Below, piece by piece: positions 9,805 to 21,101 of a DNA stretch of 64,000 nucleotides (position 1 is its first letter; the number at the start of each line of letters is the position of its first letter). Source of the stretch: Hibiscus mutabilis (Eukaryota; Streptophyta; Magnoliopsida; Malvales; Malvaceae). The position numbers and the translations under genes are program-made. The stretch is from the NCBI GenBank assembly GCA_019671005.1, contig CM033726.1, forward strand, positions 6,331,213 through 6,395,212, given 5' to 3'. The notes below the pieces were generated by a model. That model saw only the letters and a list, made by a program, of their open reading frames with translations, had not been told where the DNA came from and ran no database searches.

Positions 9805-12625
9805 TGTAATAACTCATTTTTATCTGTAAATACATATTAGTGTTGCATGTATATATATTATATGTGCATGAGTGTTATTAGTTTATGTGTGCATGTATAT
9901 TATAAACTATGTATGTATACGTATTAAATACGGTGTATGTGTGTCGCGTATGCATCTATATTTAGTACGAGCGTATTTGTTTTTATGGTTAATTATGTGT
10001 ATAATTATATGTACGTATGCTAGTATGTTATATTAATTAATGTTTGCATAAGTATATACGTTTGTATTATCGTATGTGTATTGTTGTTATACTATTAATA
10101 TTATTATTGGGCTAATATAAAAAATGAAATCCAAAAAAAATTATATATTAAACCAAATAAATAAATTACAGTCCAAGTCCAATTACAAATATTATTACAA
10201 GGCCCGGTTGGCCCAAACCCTATCTAATTACAATTATTGTGTGTGCAGGTGACTGTGGGCCGTTGGATCAAGATCTGATCCAACTGCCACGATCCAACCA
10301 AGGAACAAAATATCTGCTAGCCGCGTGCACATCACGTCTGGACTGTTCGAGTGACACGCGCGCGTGCGGTCCACGCACGGACGTTTTGATATCCAACGCG
10401 TGCATGAGCCCCACGCGCTCTGACCCCTCGACTGCTGAGCTCCACGTGGCACGATCTAGAGCCATTTCACCAAATCGAGGCTTCATCTGGGCCGTTCATC
10501 CTTCAAGCCATCTCGACCGTTAGATCAGATCTGATCTAACGGCCGAGAACACGTCTGGCCGCAGGCAGAACCCCCACACCGCCACCATGCTGCACCATGC
10601 CGATCTTCAACCACCGCGCTCAGAACATGTCAAAACACTGCAAGAAAAGAAATATGTCAGTCCAGATCTGAAAAGAGAGCAAATAATATACAACTTGTAC
10701 CAAAACCAAAGACAAGTATATATATGTACGAAACAAATATTTTGTAAACGAACAGAGAGTTGTAATCGAAAGGAACAAAGTTGTAACCAGTCAAGTTATA
10801 ATCGAAAGAAAAAGTCCAGTGGTAAATATTCATTTCCCCTTTTTTACTTTTTGCATGCATACACAAAAGAAAAGAAAAAAGAGAGAGAGTTAGAGGTCTT
10901 ACCGTTGCCGTCTGTGGGTCTCCCCTCACCAGTGACAAGCCTTTTCGGCTTCCCCAAGCCAGATACGGTGAACTGAAAGGAGTGGGAGACCCCTTGTAGT
11001 TTCGTTTTAGGTTAAAAAAATGGGTTTTTAGTTTCATATTTCCTAGATGTAGGGAAGATGGAGGCTTTTCCTCTGAATCCAACCTCGGATTCGTGTCGAG
11101 GGTGAGATGTAGGTTATTTTGTTAGGTTTTTTTAGGCTCGCCGGCGCCAGTTAGCGGCGGCCGGTCGCCGAATTCTGGGTTTCAGGGGAGATTTGAGAGA
11201 AAATGAAGAAGGGGATTTGGGTTATAAAACTGAAAAATGAAACAAATGGCCGAAAATTTGGTTTCGGCCTAAAAGAGAGGTTCTTATAGTTGATATTATT
11301 TTGTAAAATAGGTAAATTACATACTAAATCCCCCCGCGTTTCCAATATTTTCACTTCTGTCTCGCCGCATGGTATATTTACAACTCTGGTCCCCCTTGTA
11401 TTTCAAAATCTTGCAATCCAGTCCCTATATTACACTGAATCAATTTTGAAATGGTAAAATTACCCCTTTAACCATCCCGCGTTTTTGAATTTTTCATTTC
11501 GGGTCTGCCCCTTGGTCTAATTACAGTTTTGATCCTCTTAGGTTCTGTTTATTTTGTATTTTCGTCCTTAAATTGCATATTATTATCCTTTAATTTCTGT
11601 CACTGACTTTTATTTCTTTTCATTTCAGTCATGTTTCTATATAAATACTCATGTTCGTATTATAATCGTATATGTTAATGTAGTCTTTTGTCTTATTATA
11701 TATCTCTCGTATATGCCTCATATTTTTATGTTCACATGTATATGGGTATTAAGTTTATAATGATTATGTGTCTTTTTGTTTGGTTATTCATATTAAGCAT
11801 ATTATGTTCTAGTCGATTCGTATACGGTGTATTTTGTATTTTTGTATGTGTGTATGTTCTCTTGGCTTTTTAGGTTACATGTTAGTATATTTACTTTATA
11901 TATATATAATATGTTTGTTCCATATATGTTGAAATATGTTTTATTTCTAGTATGTATGTCTCCTTGAAATATATGTTCGTCTACACACGTATTTATTCCT
12001 GTCTTGTTATTGTGACATGTTAAATTTGTTTTTATTTACTGTTAAGCTTGTTATGTATATGTGTGTTTTAATCACATATTTTTATTTATGTTAGATTAGT
12101 ATTCTGTTATGTGAATATTTAATGTCTTTAAATTATCTGCTATGTCTTATATTTTTGTCACTAAGATTGCATACGAGATATAAATTGTTAATGCGGTGCC
12201 CTTTTATCCGAGCGTAAACGGGGCCAGTATCAGGCGTAGTGATAGTGGTTGGACGTTTATTCTAAAATAACGGGGCCCTTAAAATTTATTCGCAATTATG
12301 ACCGAATTTTAAAATAATCGTCACTTTAACCCGAAAAATCCAATATTAATAAAGCGGTAATTATTAAAGTACCAATTTTGGGCGGTGTGGGGGTGCTAAT
12401 CCTTCCCCATCCGTAACCGACTCCCGAACCCAACATTTTTTGAATCTCTGGTTTTATGGTGTCCGGCCTACCTAAGTGGCCGGTGGCGACTCCATTTTTT
12501 TTTAAATGCGGTTTTTTAAAAAACCCCACGGAATAAATATTTTATATCCAAAAGAATCACAAACACCTTTCAAACACCTTCGAAAAACCTCGTTTTTTTA
12601 GCGAGAAAAAAGGGACATCGCTACA
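9805..12625 (+). repeat. 3' LTR of Tat-like element
   Basis: A 2821-bp direct repeat of 339-3188 that begins TGTAATAACTC and ends GGGACATCGCTACA. It is followed at once by the ATTAC target duplication (12626-12630). Confidence 0.92.
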
Positions 12626-12740
12626 ATTACTACTTGATTTGGGACTTAAAATATTTAAATGATTTTCATGAGAAGTCTTTGGTATGGAATGTGACCTCCC
12701 GGAATTAGACTTAACGCATAGGCCAGTTTAGGGGGTTACA
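12626..12740. mobile_element. 3' end of old gypsy LTR, right half
   Basis: This continues the 1-338 segment after the Tat-like insertion. It ends GGGGGTTACA, the usual end of LTRs that start TGTAACACC. Beyond it, 12741-13060 is unremarkable low-copy DNA; a weak tRNA-like stretch at 12750-12810 was not called. Confidence 0.5.
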
Positions 12741-13170
12741 ATAACAAATGTATGTCATAGTGGTTAAACATTTGTGAGATTTTAAGGGATCAAACCCAAC
12801 TCCAACCATCTAAACATGTGTTTTTATATTTTTTCAATAACCAAATGATAACATGTGTCATCACATTATGATAACACATATCACTAACGAAAATTAACTC
12901 GGGTGACCAAAACGAAACGAAAGCTAACTTTTGAGACTAAGATAAAAATGAAGTTCAATTATTAAAGTGAAAAGTATTTAAAGTTCAATGACCCCTAGTG
13001 TAATTTATCCAAAATAAAGGGATCAAAGTCGTAACCGGTCCGACCATTTACAATCGGTACTGAGTTCAGACATGTCCAAAATTTCCCGTACAAAAATATC
13101 CACCATTTTCTTTTCTATTCATTTATTCTTAAACTCCCCTTTCAATCCTTCTCCAATCTTCCGATCCGCC

Positions 13171-14775
13171 ATGAAAACCACCGGCAATTGTCCCTCCGTT
13201 CTAGCCATCGGAGTTTTAATCCTATGTTGTCTTTCGCATGTTAGATCCGATGCCTCCGACCACCGTTACAAAGACGGTGACCCCGTCCCTCTTTACGCCA
13301 ACAAGGTCGGCCCTTTCCACAACCCAAGGTAACTATTCCATTCCCGCCCTTTTCTTAGATCTGAAATTTCTTAGCTTTTGGATCCTGACTCAATGCCCTT
13401 GTTTTCATTTCATAACACCGCGTTTAGTACAGTAATTTCTCATAACACCGTTACAGGAATTGCGGGATACATAGCAACTTCTTTCTACTGTCAACTTGAA
13501 GGAAAGAATTGGGTACGTGTGTATGGATTTTGTATGCTAGTATTAGATGTTACTGTGTTGCTTTTAAAGTAAGTGTAGAAATTTATTTATTTGATTTCTC
13601 GGATTGGCAGGTTAGGAATCTGTTATTGACCGGCTGCCTTTTCTGTGGGCCCTTGTTCCTCACATTCTGCTTCCTTAACACGGTTGCTATTGCATACAGT
13701 GCAACTGCCGCACTTCCTTTTGGAACTATTGTAGTAATAGTCCTCATTTGGACACTAGTGACATCTCCTTTGCTTGTTCTAGGCGGCATTGCCGGAAAGA
13801 ATAGTAAGGCTGAGTTCCAAGCTCCTTGCCGTACCACCAAGTATCCTCGAGAGATTCCACCATTACCTTGGTACAGGAGTGCCATTCCTCAGATGGCAAT
13901 GGCGGGATTTCTTCCATTCAGTGCTATCTACATTGAGCTTTACTACATATTTGCCAGTGTCTGGGGCCACAGGATCTATACCATATATAGCATTTTGTTC
14001 ATTGTCTTCATCATCCTTCTGATTGTCACTGCTTTTATAACTGTGGCTTTGACGTATTTCCAACTTGCTGCTGAAGATCATGAATGGTGGTGGAGGTACA
14101 CAAGTTCTATAATTCTTTATACATATCATAATTGCCTTTTGCCTCGCATTTACGAATTTTAAAATTCCATACTATATTTCACCTCTCCCTGCTTCTTGTC
14201 TTGACAAGTAAATTTCATGTCTTTTGATGAATACTGCAAGTCATTTAAGAACTGTCAAAAGAAATTGGCTATAGTTGGCAAGTTTATGTTTTCTATAAAG
14301 GAAAATTCATTGATGATTCAATTTTCCTGAGAATTTCTCAGCTGGCGTTTATATAAATTTGATAAAAAGAATGGAGAAAAGTAAATCTCGTAATTCTTTT
14401 TTATTTTTTTAATGGCACCAACTCATCTGCATGTTAGTCGAAAAGCATATATTTGTCTGGACTTTGGTAACAAGGCTTATGGTTCCTTTCCTTTGCCTTG
14501 ACATTAAGTTTTGTATAGTTTGATTTTGCTGATCAGAGTCCTTAATTTGTCACAGGTCTTTCCTCTGTGGTGGATCAACTGGCATCTTTATTTACGCCTA
14601 CTGCTTGTATTATTACTATGCACGATCAGATATGTCCGGATTTATGCAAACCTCGTTCTTCTTTGGTTACATGGCCTGCATCTGCTATGGATTCTTCCTC
14701 ATGCTGGGGACAGTGGGTTTCCGTGCGTCGCTATTCTTTGTTCGTCACATATACAAGTCAATCAAGTGCGAGTAA
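13171..14775 (+). pseudogene. Transmembrane nine (TMN/EMP70) family protein, internally deleted copy
   Basis: Exon 1 (13171-13328) encodes a signal peptide and the mature start ASDHRYKDGDPVPLYANK...GPFHNP, typical of TMN2-5-type proteins of about 590 aa. The next recognisable exons are 13457-13512 (GIAGYIATSFYCQLEGKNW), 13611-14095 (VRNLLLTGC to EDHEWWWR, several membrane spans) and 14556-14775 (SFLCGGSTG to the C-terminal KSIKCE, then TAA). All junctions have GT/AG sites. The C-terminal KxD/E-type tail is the family's Golgi-retention signal. About 300 residues of luminal domain and the first membrane spans are absent. Exon 1 ends in phase 2 but the 13457 exon needs phase 1, so splicing them shifts frame and soon meets a stop. 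TMN proteins act in the Golgi/endosomal system; this copy should not make one. Confidence 0.85.
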
Positions 14776-15365
14776 GCAAGTTAAGCTACCCTTGCCAGTT
14801 TCCATAAACTCTGTCATAGAGAATTCTATGAATTTTGTTAGATATTAGCTGGAAGAGGTGCCGTAATTGTTGGTTCACAAATGCGGGTTGCATGCATGCT
14901 GGAGATCTGGCATGTAGGTGGCATTGGAAAACATTTAGGCATCATGTGTTTATTATATTAATATTTTTGGTTGTATGGTAACTATGACATGAGACTGATG
15001 TGTGTAGACTGTAGAATGCTCTGTTATTTTTATACATCTTTACCAGGTAAAATAACCTTTCATGGCCCTTTACTTGAATAATTATTATCAACTTTTGTAG
15101 TTTAACAACAATGACCATTGAACATTTAGGATACCCTACAAAATCCAAATGGCTGTTTTATATTTTATAACCTGGCAAATAGGTGAGCTCGGTCAGCCTT
15201 TTTTTTGTTTTTTCATATTAATTTTAGGCTCTAATTTTATTTTATTTTTTTGCTTTATTTTGACAAATGGTTTTGTTTTATGGTTTTTAATATTATTTAG
15301 TAAAGTTTGAAAGAACTATTTTTCAAGTAAATAAAATCTCCCATTTGTCTCATAAAAGTTGAATG
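14776..15365. other. 3' flank of TMN copy, no gene seen
   Basis: AT-rich sequence after the TMN stop. It presumably includes the old 3' UTR. There are no conserved ORFs or repeats. Confidence 0.5.
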
Positions 15366-15373
15366 ATGTCAAG

Positions 15374-15772
15374 TAGGGGTGAGCATTTTTGAGTTAGTCG
15401 AGTTTACAAGTCTTATTTTATAATTTAAATTTTATTTAAAAAAAATTCGAGTTGATTTTATAAGATTTGAGATGAGTCAAGTCGAGTTTTGACTTGTTTA
15501 TATTTTTGCTCAAATCTAATTGTAAATATTTATAATGTTATACTATTAATTAGTTTTAGTTTAGACAATTTTCTCTAACCATATACAAAACATATATATA
15601 TACACACATTAGATAGAATTGAAGATCTCGACTCATATGAAAATTGATCTATTAATTTTTTTAAAATTTTGAGTTTTTCGAATTTTTATTTTATAACTCA
15701 AATTTTATTTGAAAATTTTTGAATGAGTTGATTTTACGAAATTATGAGTTAAGTTGGAGTTTTGTTCCCCTA
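15374..15772. mobile_element. hAT-type MITE (399 bp)
   Basis: The ends are TAGGGGTGAGCA and TGTTCCCCTA (imperfect inverted repeats). They are flanked by an 8-bp duplication with two mismatches, ATGTCAAG (15366-15373) and ATGCGAAG (15773-15780). The 8-bp size and the TAGGGGTG terminus point to hAT. There are no coding frames. The interior resembles parts of 34850-35835. Confidence 0.7.
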
Positions 15773-15816
15773 ATGCGAAGTGATTTAACACTTGCAGAAC
15801 TTGAATAAAATCTCAG

Positions 15817-16227
15817 TCAAACACCTAAACATGAAAACATATGATCTTTATCATAACATGTAGGAGTATATGATAGCTCTGCCTCAAACTCTGAACTGGG
15901 CTCGATAAAAACTGCTACTCGAGAATCGTATTGATGGCGGGAATGACAAGTCTTGTTCAGCAAAAGTACCCGTAGCTTGAACGTGATAAAGAGTTCATCC
16001 CGGGACTTGATGAGGCCAATGTTCAAAGCCTCAGTGATTGCTTCCCCAAGTGGCTGCTCAGACCCATATATGAAAGTTGTATTGAAATGGCGATATCCGG
16101 CTCCTATTGCCTCGACAACGGCCGATTTTATGGTGGCTGCATCAGCTGGTGGATACGAAGCAGTCCCCATGCCAATCACTGGCATGGTTAAGCAGCCAAC
16201 TGAAACCATTGGCACTTTATTCTCCAT
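15817..16227 (-). pseudogene. Aldo-keto reductase, 5' fragment with altered catalytic Asp
   Basis: From ATG 16227 (minus) the first 85 or so residues match plant NADPH-dependent aldo-keto reductases (AKR4-type, methylecgonone or chalcone reductase-like): MPVIGMGTASYPPADAATIK, AIGAGYRHFNTTFIYGSE, LGEAITEALNIGLIKSRDEL, FITFKL. The catalytic tetrad of the family is Asp, Tyr, Lys, His. Here the Asp of the usual HFDTA motif is Asn (HFNTT), the Tyr (IYGSE) and Lys (FKL) remain, and the His lies in the missing part. After about residue 85 the similarity ends and unrelated sequence runs to a stop at 15817. The family protein is about 310-320 aa, so this is a truncated remnant. Confidence 0.8.
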
Positions 16228-16249
16228 AATTTTTCAGCTTAATAATTGA

Positions 16250-18890
16250 GAATCATCACCTGAATAGTGTGTTATTCTCCATAATTAATGGTTTAAGCTA
16301 CAGAGGTACAAGGTGAGAGTCTATTAAATTATTAAGTCTTTAAATCTAAAAATTAAGAGGACAAGTCTTATTTGACAAATATTTAAATTAAAAAGGACAT
16401 AATATACTATTATACCAACAAAATTAGGATGGCCAACAACCCTCTTATCCTATTAATGACTTGGTCCCTGCGAATATAATCTATATATGAATGTTAAAAA
16501 ATAAATGACAGTGTTTCTATTAAAAAACTACTAAAGTTATCCTATGTGTAATTTTATTATTTTATTTAAATAAAATTAAAAAATATTTAAAATCATATTT
16601 ACATTATATTAATCTAATTAAAATTAATAAAATTTTTAATTTTTAATATGCAATTTTGGATAATTTATTTAAATCTAAAATCAGTAGACTTTCTCTCTAT
16701 ATATGTATTTTTATTAAGTTATTTAAAATTTATAGTATGTGAAAAATTAAATTAATAAAACATTATTGAATTATAAAGTTTAAAAATAAAATAGTAATTA
16801 CAGATATTCTAATACGGCAAGTCATTATGATTCTACGAAATTAAAATAGGATTATATAAAATGATTTATAGTGAAAAATTATTTATCATAAATAATAGTT
16901 AAAATATTCTGCTTCTATTTTAATTATTAAGTTGTCAACAATGTCTAGAACAAATGATTAAAACTTTCAATTAACATTTTTCTCTTTTCTCTCTCTCTTA
17001 GTTAAAAATTGTTAAAAAAATTATTAAGTTTTAATTTGAGTATACAAAAGCCTCCAAGGACAAAGTTTGTCTCAACCTCAATTATCTCCGCATCATTAGG
17101 CATAAAAATGTACACAAATACTTGACTAAAGTGGTCATTTAAAATGTTTAAATTTGTGGGGCCAACAAGGAATTATATATATTTTTAGGAGACTAAATAA
17201 TAATTTTACCATTATACCTACTTAAAATTTTCTAGTTTAGGAGTTTAAGTTTAGAGGTTCAGAATTTAGAGATATTGAGTGAAATCTAGGGTTTATAGGT
17301 TAAAACCTAAATATCTCATCATATTATCATAGAACATAAATTCTAACATTTAAACCCTAAATTTTAACTATTATCCATAAATTTTAAACTTATAAACTTA
17401 AAACGCCTAAACTTTAAATCTTAAATTAAATTATTAAACCTTAAAAATAAAACACTTATAAGTACTTTTAATTTCTACCACAAATGTATTGGATATAAAT
17501 GCATATAACATTTCCATAGCATATAGGGCAAAACCCTAAAAGTGTAGGGCTGAGGGCTGAAGTTGGGCCCCAAAATTCCCTTATCGGCCTCCCCTCTCTG
17601 CCTTTGTAACCCATATTGCTTTCTTGGGGGAAAATGAAACCTTATATCTCTATGGTATATTTAAATAGTCTAAATGTGAGAACCCATTAAGGAGTCTCGG
17701 TGGTAAAAAAGAATATTATTCTTTCTAGAGGATTTAGATTTAAATAATTTTATCTGCAGTTTGTGTATGCGTTGTCAATAAAAAAATTAAATAGATTCTA
17801 TTTTATAATTATCCCAGACTATTCGAGACAGGTTAGATCATGTATTGTAATAATTAGATCAGAATATATTTTATTTACAGATCCAATTTCATTTTACATC
17901 CTACTATATATTATATTGACGATATAATCGAAATTATATTAAGAATGAAAACTATATTTAAAATTATATTTTTCTAAATAACCTTAATAATCTTTTTTTT
18001 CTCTGCAAATTAGAGAGCGCCACAACTCTCTTTTGCTTTTGTCTCTTTAACCGGTGGTCGGCTATCAGTCTTAGTATTGGTTGTCGACCACCGAGCTTAA
18101 TATTATCTAGTCTTTTTTATTTTTTAATATTTTTAATAAGAATCTTTGCATTTATGGCACATTTTTTTCTGTCTTTGTGGCACTCTTTTCTTTGTTTTTG
18201 TGGTTTTGATTCATCTGTTGATTTGACATGATTTCAGCATACTTTAGCGGTCGTTTGGTGCTCACACAGAAATTTTAACAGTGCTAGTTTCTGATTATGA
18301 TTCTGTCGGTGGTCATAAAAAGTTAGATCTCCACTAGGATGATGGTTGTTTGCCGATATAATCAGTTCTGGGTAGCGAAACATTCTGCCTGATAGTTTGG
18401 GTCGCTCACCACCCCTTCTTCACCATGTTATGTGTCTTGATTGAATAGAGACAAAGAGATTCATGAAAGCTTCCGAATTTTGATGGTATGCTATTCTCTA
18501 TGAAAGTATTCATTTTTCTTTACACTTTTGGATTTGTAAGAAATTTTGGTAAATTAGACCCATTATTCTTCTTCATAAATACGTTGTATTTGCCATATTT
18601 TTTATAATTTTTTAATAAAAATTCAATTGCTATTAAAAAATAAAACTAAATAAGGATTAGTATGTCATGTGGGAAAGTGTACATGTGCATGGGTGTGTAT
18701 ATAAAATCAACCCTTCAATCTAAAAGTAGGGCTTTTCCCATCTCCTGACCATGTGGGAGAGGTTTTATAGCTATCCACCAAGATCAACATTTAGATAAGA
18801 CAAGCCAACTTTTGTGAATACTATATCATATAATAATTTAATACAACTAGTTTCCCCTTTTCTTAGGATTACTACAAAGAAAAAAAAAAG
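16250..18890. other. AT-rich intergenic DNA, no gene seen
   Basis: Mostly long A/T runs with no supported ORF. A stretch at 17225-17470 carries many degenerate TTTAGGG/CCCTAAA-like words and may be another member of the telomere-motif MITE family seen at 45806, but its ends were not resolved. At 17690-17770 there is a weak SINE-like block. Confidence 0.5.
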
Positions 18891-18904
18891 GCTTTTGACT
18901 TGTA

Positions 18905-19885
18905 TTTTTTTTAATTTAAAGGTTCAATAAGTCTTTAAAATTTTGTAAAAAAAATGAATTAAGCCTTTAAACTTTATTTGCACCTAATTAAGCCTTCAAA
19001 CTCAAGAAAAAAAATCAATTTGCCCTTTTGATCAACGTTAACCGTTAACTTTAGCGAGTTTTCCTTGAATTTTTTGACACGTATTGCAATAAGATAATGC
19101 CCCTTGTCATTTCTAGGAATATTTAAATTTTAATTTTTAAAAAATGTATAAAAATCAGAAAATTCTAAAAAAAAACTTTAAAAATTCTGGAAAAATTCCA
19201 AAAATTATCTTAAAAATATATAAAAATATTTTATTAATTTCAAAATGTATTAAAAATAATAAATAACAATTTTCAAATGACTAAAATATTTTTAAAAATT
19301 TAAAATGTTAAATATTATTATAAAATTATAAAATTAAGTTGAAAAATATAAAACAATTATTTTTATTTTTCAAATATAAAACAATAAAAATTATTTTAAA
19401 AATATAAAAAAATAAAAGTTATTTTAAAACCCAAAATAAATTTTATTGTTTTATATTTTTTCAATTTATTTTTTATAATTGTATAATAATATTTAATAAT
19501 TTTAATTTTTTAAAATATTTTAATCTTTTGGAAAATTATTATTTATTATTTTTAAATAAAATTTGAAATTAAAAATATTTTATATTTTTAAAATGATTTT
19601 TAAAATTTTTCAGATTTTTTAAAAAAGTTTAATTTTTTTCTAATTTTTATATATATTTTAAAAATAAAAAATTTATAAAAATGACAAGTGACATTACCCT
19701 GTTGCAACACATGTCAAATTTAAAAAAAACGTTAAAATTAACTATCAACGTTGATCAAATGATTAAATTGATTTTTTTTAAGTTTAAGCTTAATTGAGTG
19801 CAAAAAAAAATTTAATATTTAATTAATTTTTTTACAAAATATTAGGGATTTAGTCGACCTTTAAAATTTTTTTTGGGAGATAAGT
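18905..19885. mobile_element. Foldback (long terminal inverted repeat) element, about 1 kb
   Basis: The arm at about 18905-19120 is repeated inverted at about 19675-19885. Shared blocks include TTTAAAATTTTGTAAAAAA, ATTAAGC...AATT, ATCAACGTTaa and ACacgT-TTGCAA...TGACA. The centre is almost pure A/T. A partial relative lies at 52640-53075. No coding capacity is seen. The exact ends and the target duplication are not resolved. Confidence 0.65.
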
Positions 19886-21095
19886 GTTAGAGCCTAAAGC
19901 ACTTGAAATTAACGTAAGTGCCATTCATTTGGTGTTAAAAAGACAAAGAAAAGGAAGCTGCATTAAAAGGTGTGGAAAGAGCGCTGCATGTGGTCCTGCC
20001 AAACAAACAAACAAAAGATGAGAAAATGGAAACCTTTTGGTTCATTTTCACTGTCTTCTCCTTTGCCTTGGCTCAACTTGCTGCAGTAAAAAAACATATA
20101 AAAATTAGGGCAAGAAATAGTAATAAAAAGAGAGCAGGCTGTCTGGTGTCCCTCTCTCTGCAACCTCTTGTGATTTTTCTGATAAAGTGAGCGTTGTTTT
20201 ATGTTTGAGAAGGACTATTGCCTGCCCCTAACCTTTTCAACCATGGCACTGAAAAACATGGTGCCTTTTTTTATTGTATAAGCATTTAAAAAGAACACAA
20301 ATGCCATGAAAATGACACCTCTTTTCTTTCTCTTCCTCCACACTTTCTTCCTATCCAACATTGAAACTATGGGTCAGCAGCACCTTTGAATGGTTCTTCC
20401 TATTTTCTGCTTAAAATGGACCCCCCCCCACACCACCCAATGAGAGGAGTTTCATATTCCCGTGTCATGCATTTTGCTACAATCATGCCTAAAATCTAAC
20501 CAGCAGCAACCCATTTTTGGGACCCTTTCTTTCTGTTCTTCTTCTTTTTGTTTTCCCTTGCAGCATAAGTAAAACCGATCAGGACAAAAAGAAAAGCAAG
20601 TAATTGCATTTCAACTAACAATAGTATATTGCCAACAATCAATCAGTCTAGCGTGAAGAGGTGTTAAGTCGTTAAGCAAGTTAAAATGTTAGAACTCTAA
20701 CCTTGTGAGTAGAGAAAACTGAGTTGGATAATCACCATGTATTAAACATTTACAAAATTTAATTCAAATTACTCAATCAATATATCAGATAAATAACGGA
20801 GGTAAAAAAACCCTAAAGATCATATATCAGAAAAAAGAAGATGGAACATTACGCTTCAACTCAAATAGTTAGTCGTTGCTAAGCAGGCTTTTAAAACGGC
20901 AAGCCAAATTTAGCATTAATTTTTCAGTATACGTATGCGTATGTCCTTCATATCAGAATCCCAAGGCGTAATCATTTACTCTTCTTTTTCATACCAGAAT
21001 CTAATAATATAGATGTTGCACTTCGCTGCATTACATTAAATTGCATCATCTACTTTTCTATTAAACAAACGAAATGTGTCACAACAAGGTGATTT
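19886..21095. other. Intergenic, no gene seen
   Basis: It includes short ORFs on both strands at 19963-20190 that overlap antisense and have no family resemblance. The right end is probably the 3' UTR of the IDD gene, transcribed leftward. Confidence 0.5.
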
Positions 21096-21101
21096 CAAAG
21101 G

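Larger units (their letters stand above)
339..12625 (+). mobile_element. Complete non-autonomous Tat/Ogre-like Ty3/gypsy LTR retrotransposon
   Basis: Two LTRs of 2850 and 2821 bp begin TGTAAT and end CTACA. The element is flanked by a perfect 5-bp target duplication ATTAC (334-338 and 12626-12630). The primer-binding site matches the 3' end of a plant tRNA-Arg, which is characteristic of Ogre/Tat elements. The internal region holds an upstream ORF, a gag remnant, a long non-coding stretch, tandem repeats and a purine-rich tract before the 3' LTR. No protease, reverse transcriptase, RNase H or integrase is recognisable in any frame, so the element depended on a relative for movement. The LTRs are closely similar, differing mostly by small indels: a CCCAAA reiteration near 748-766 in the 5' LTR, and about 22 bp near 1695-1730 that are missing from the 3' LTR. 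This suggests a fairly recent insertion. Confidence 0.92.

Noticed and set aside
12750..12810. Possible tRNA-derived SINE head (GTGGTTAAAC ... GGATCAAACCC)
   Set aside because: Box matches are weak and no tail or target duplication could be defined.
19963..20190. Overlapping sense and antisense ORFs of about 70 codons
   Set aside because: Neither has homology that I can recognise or flanking gene structure.
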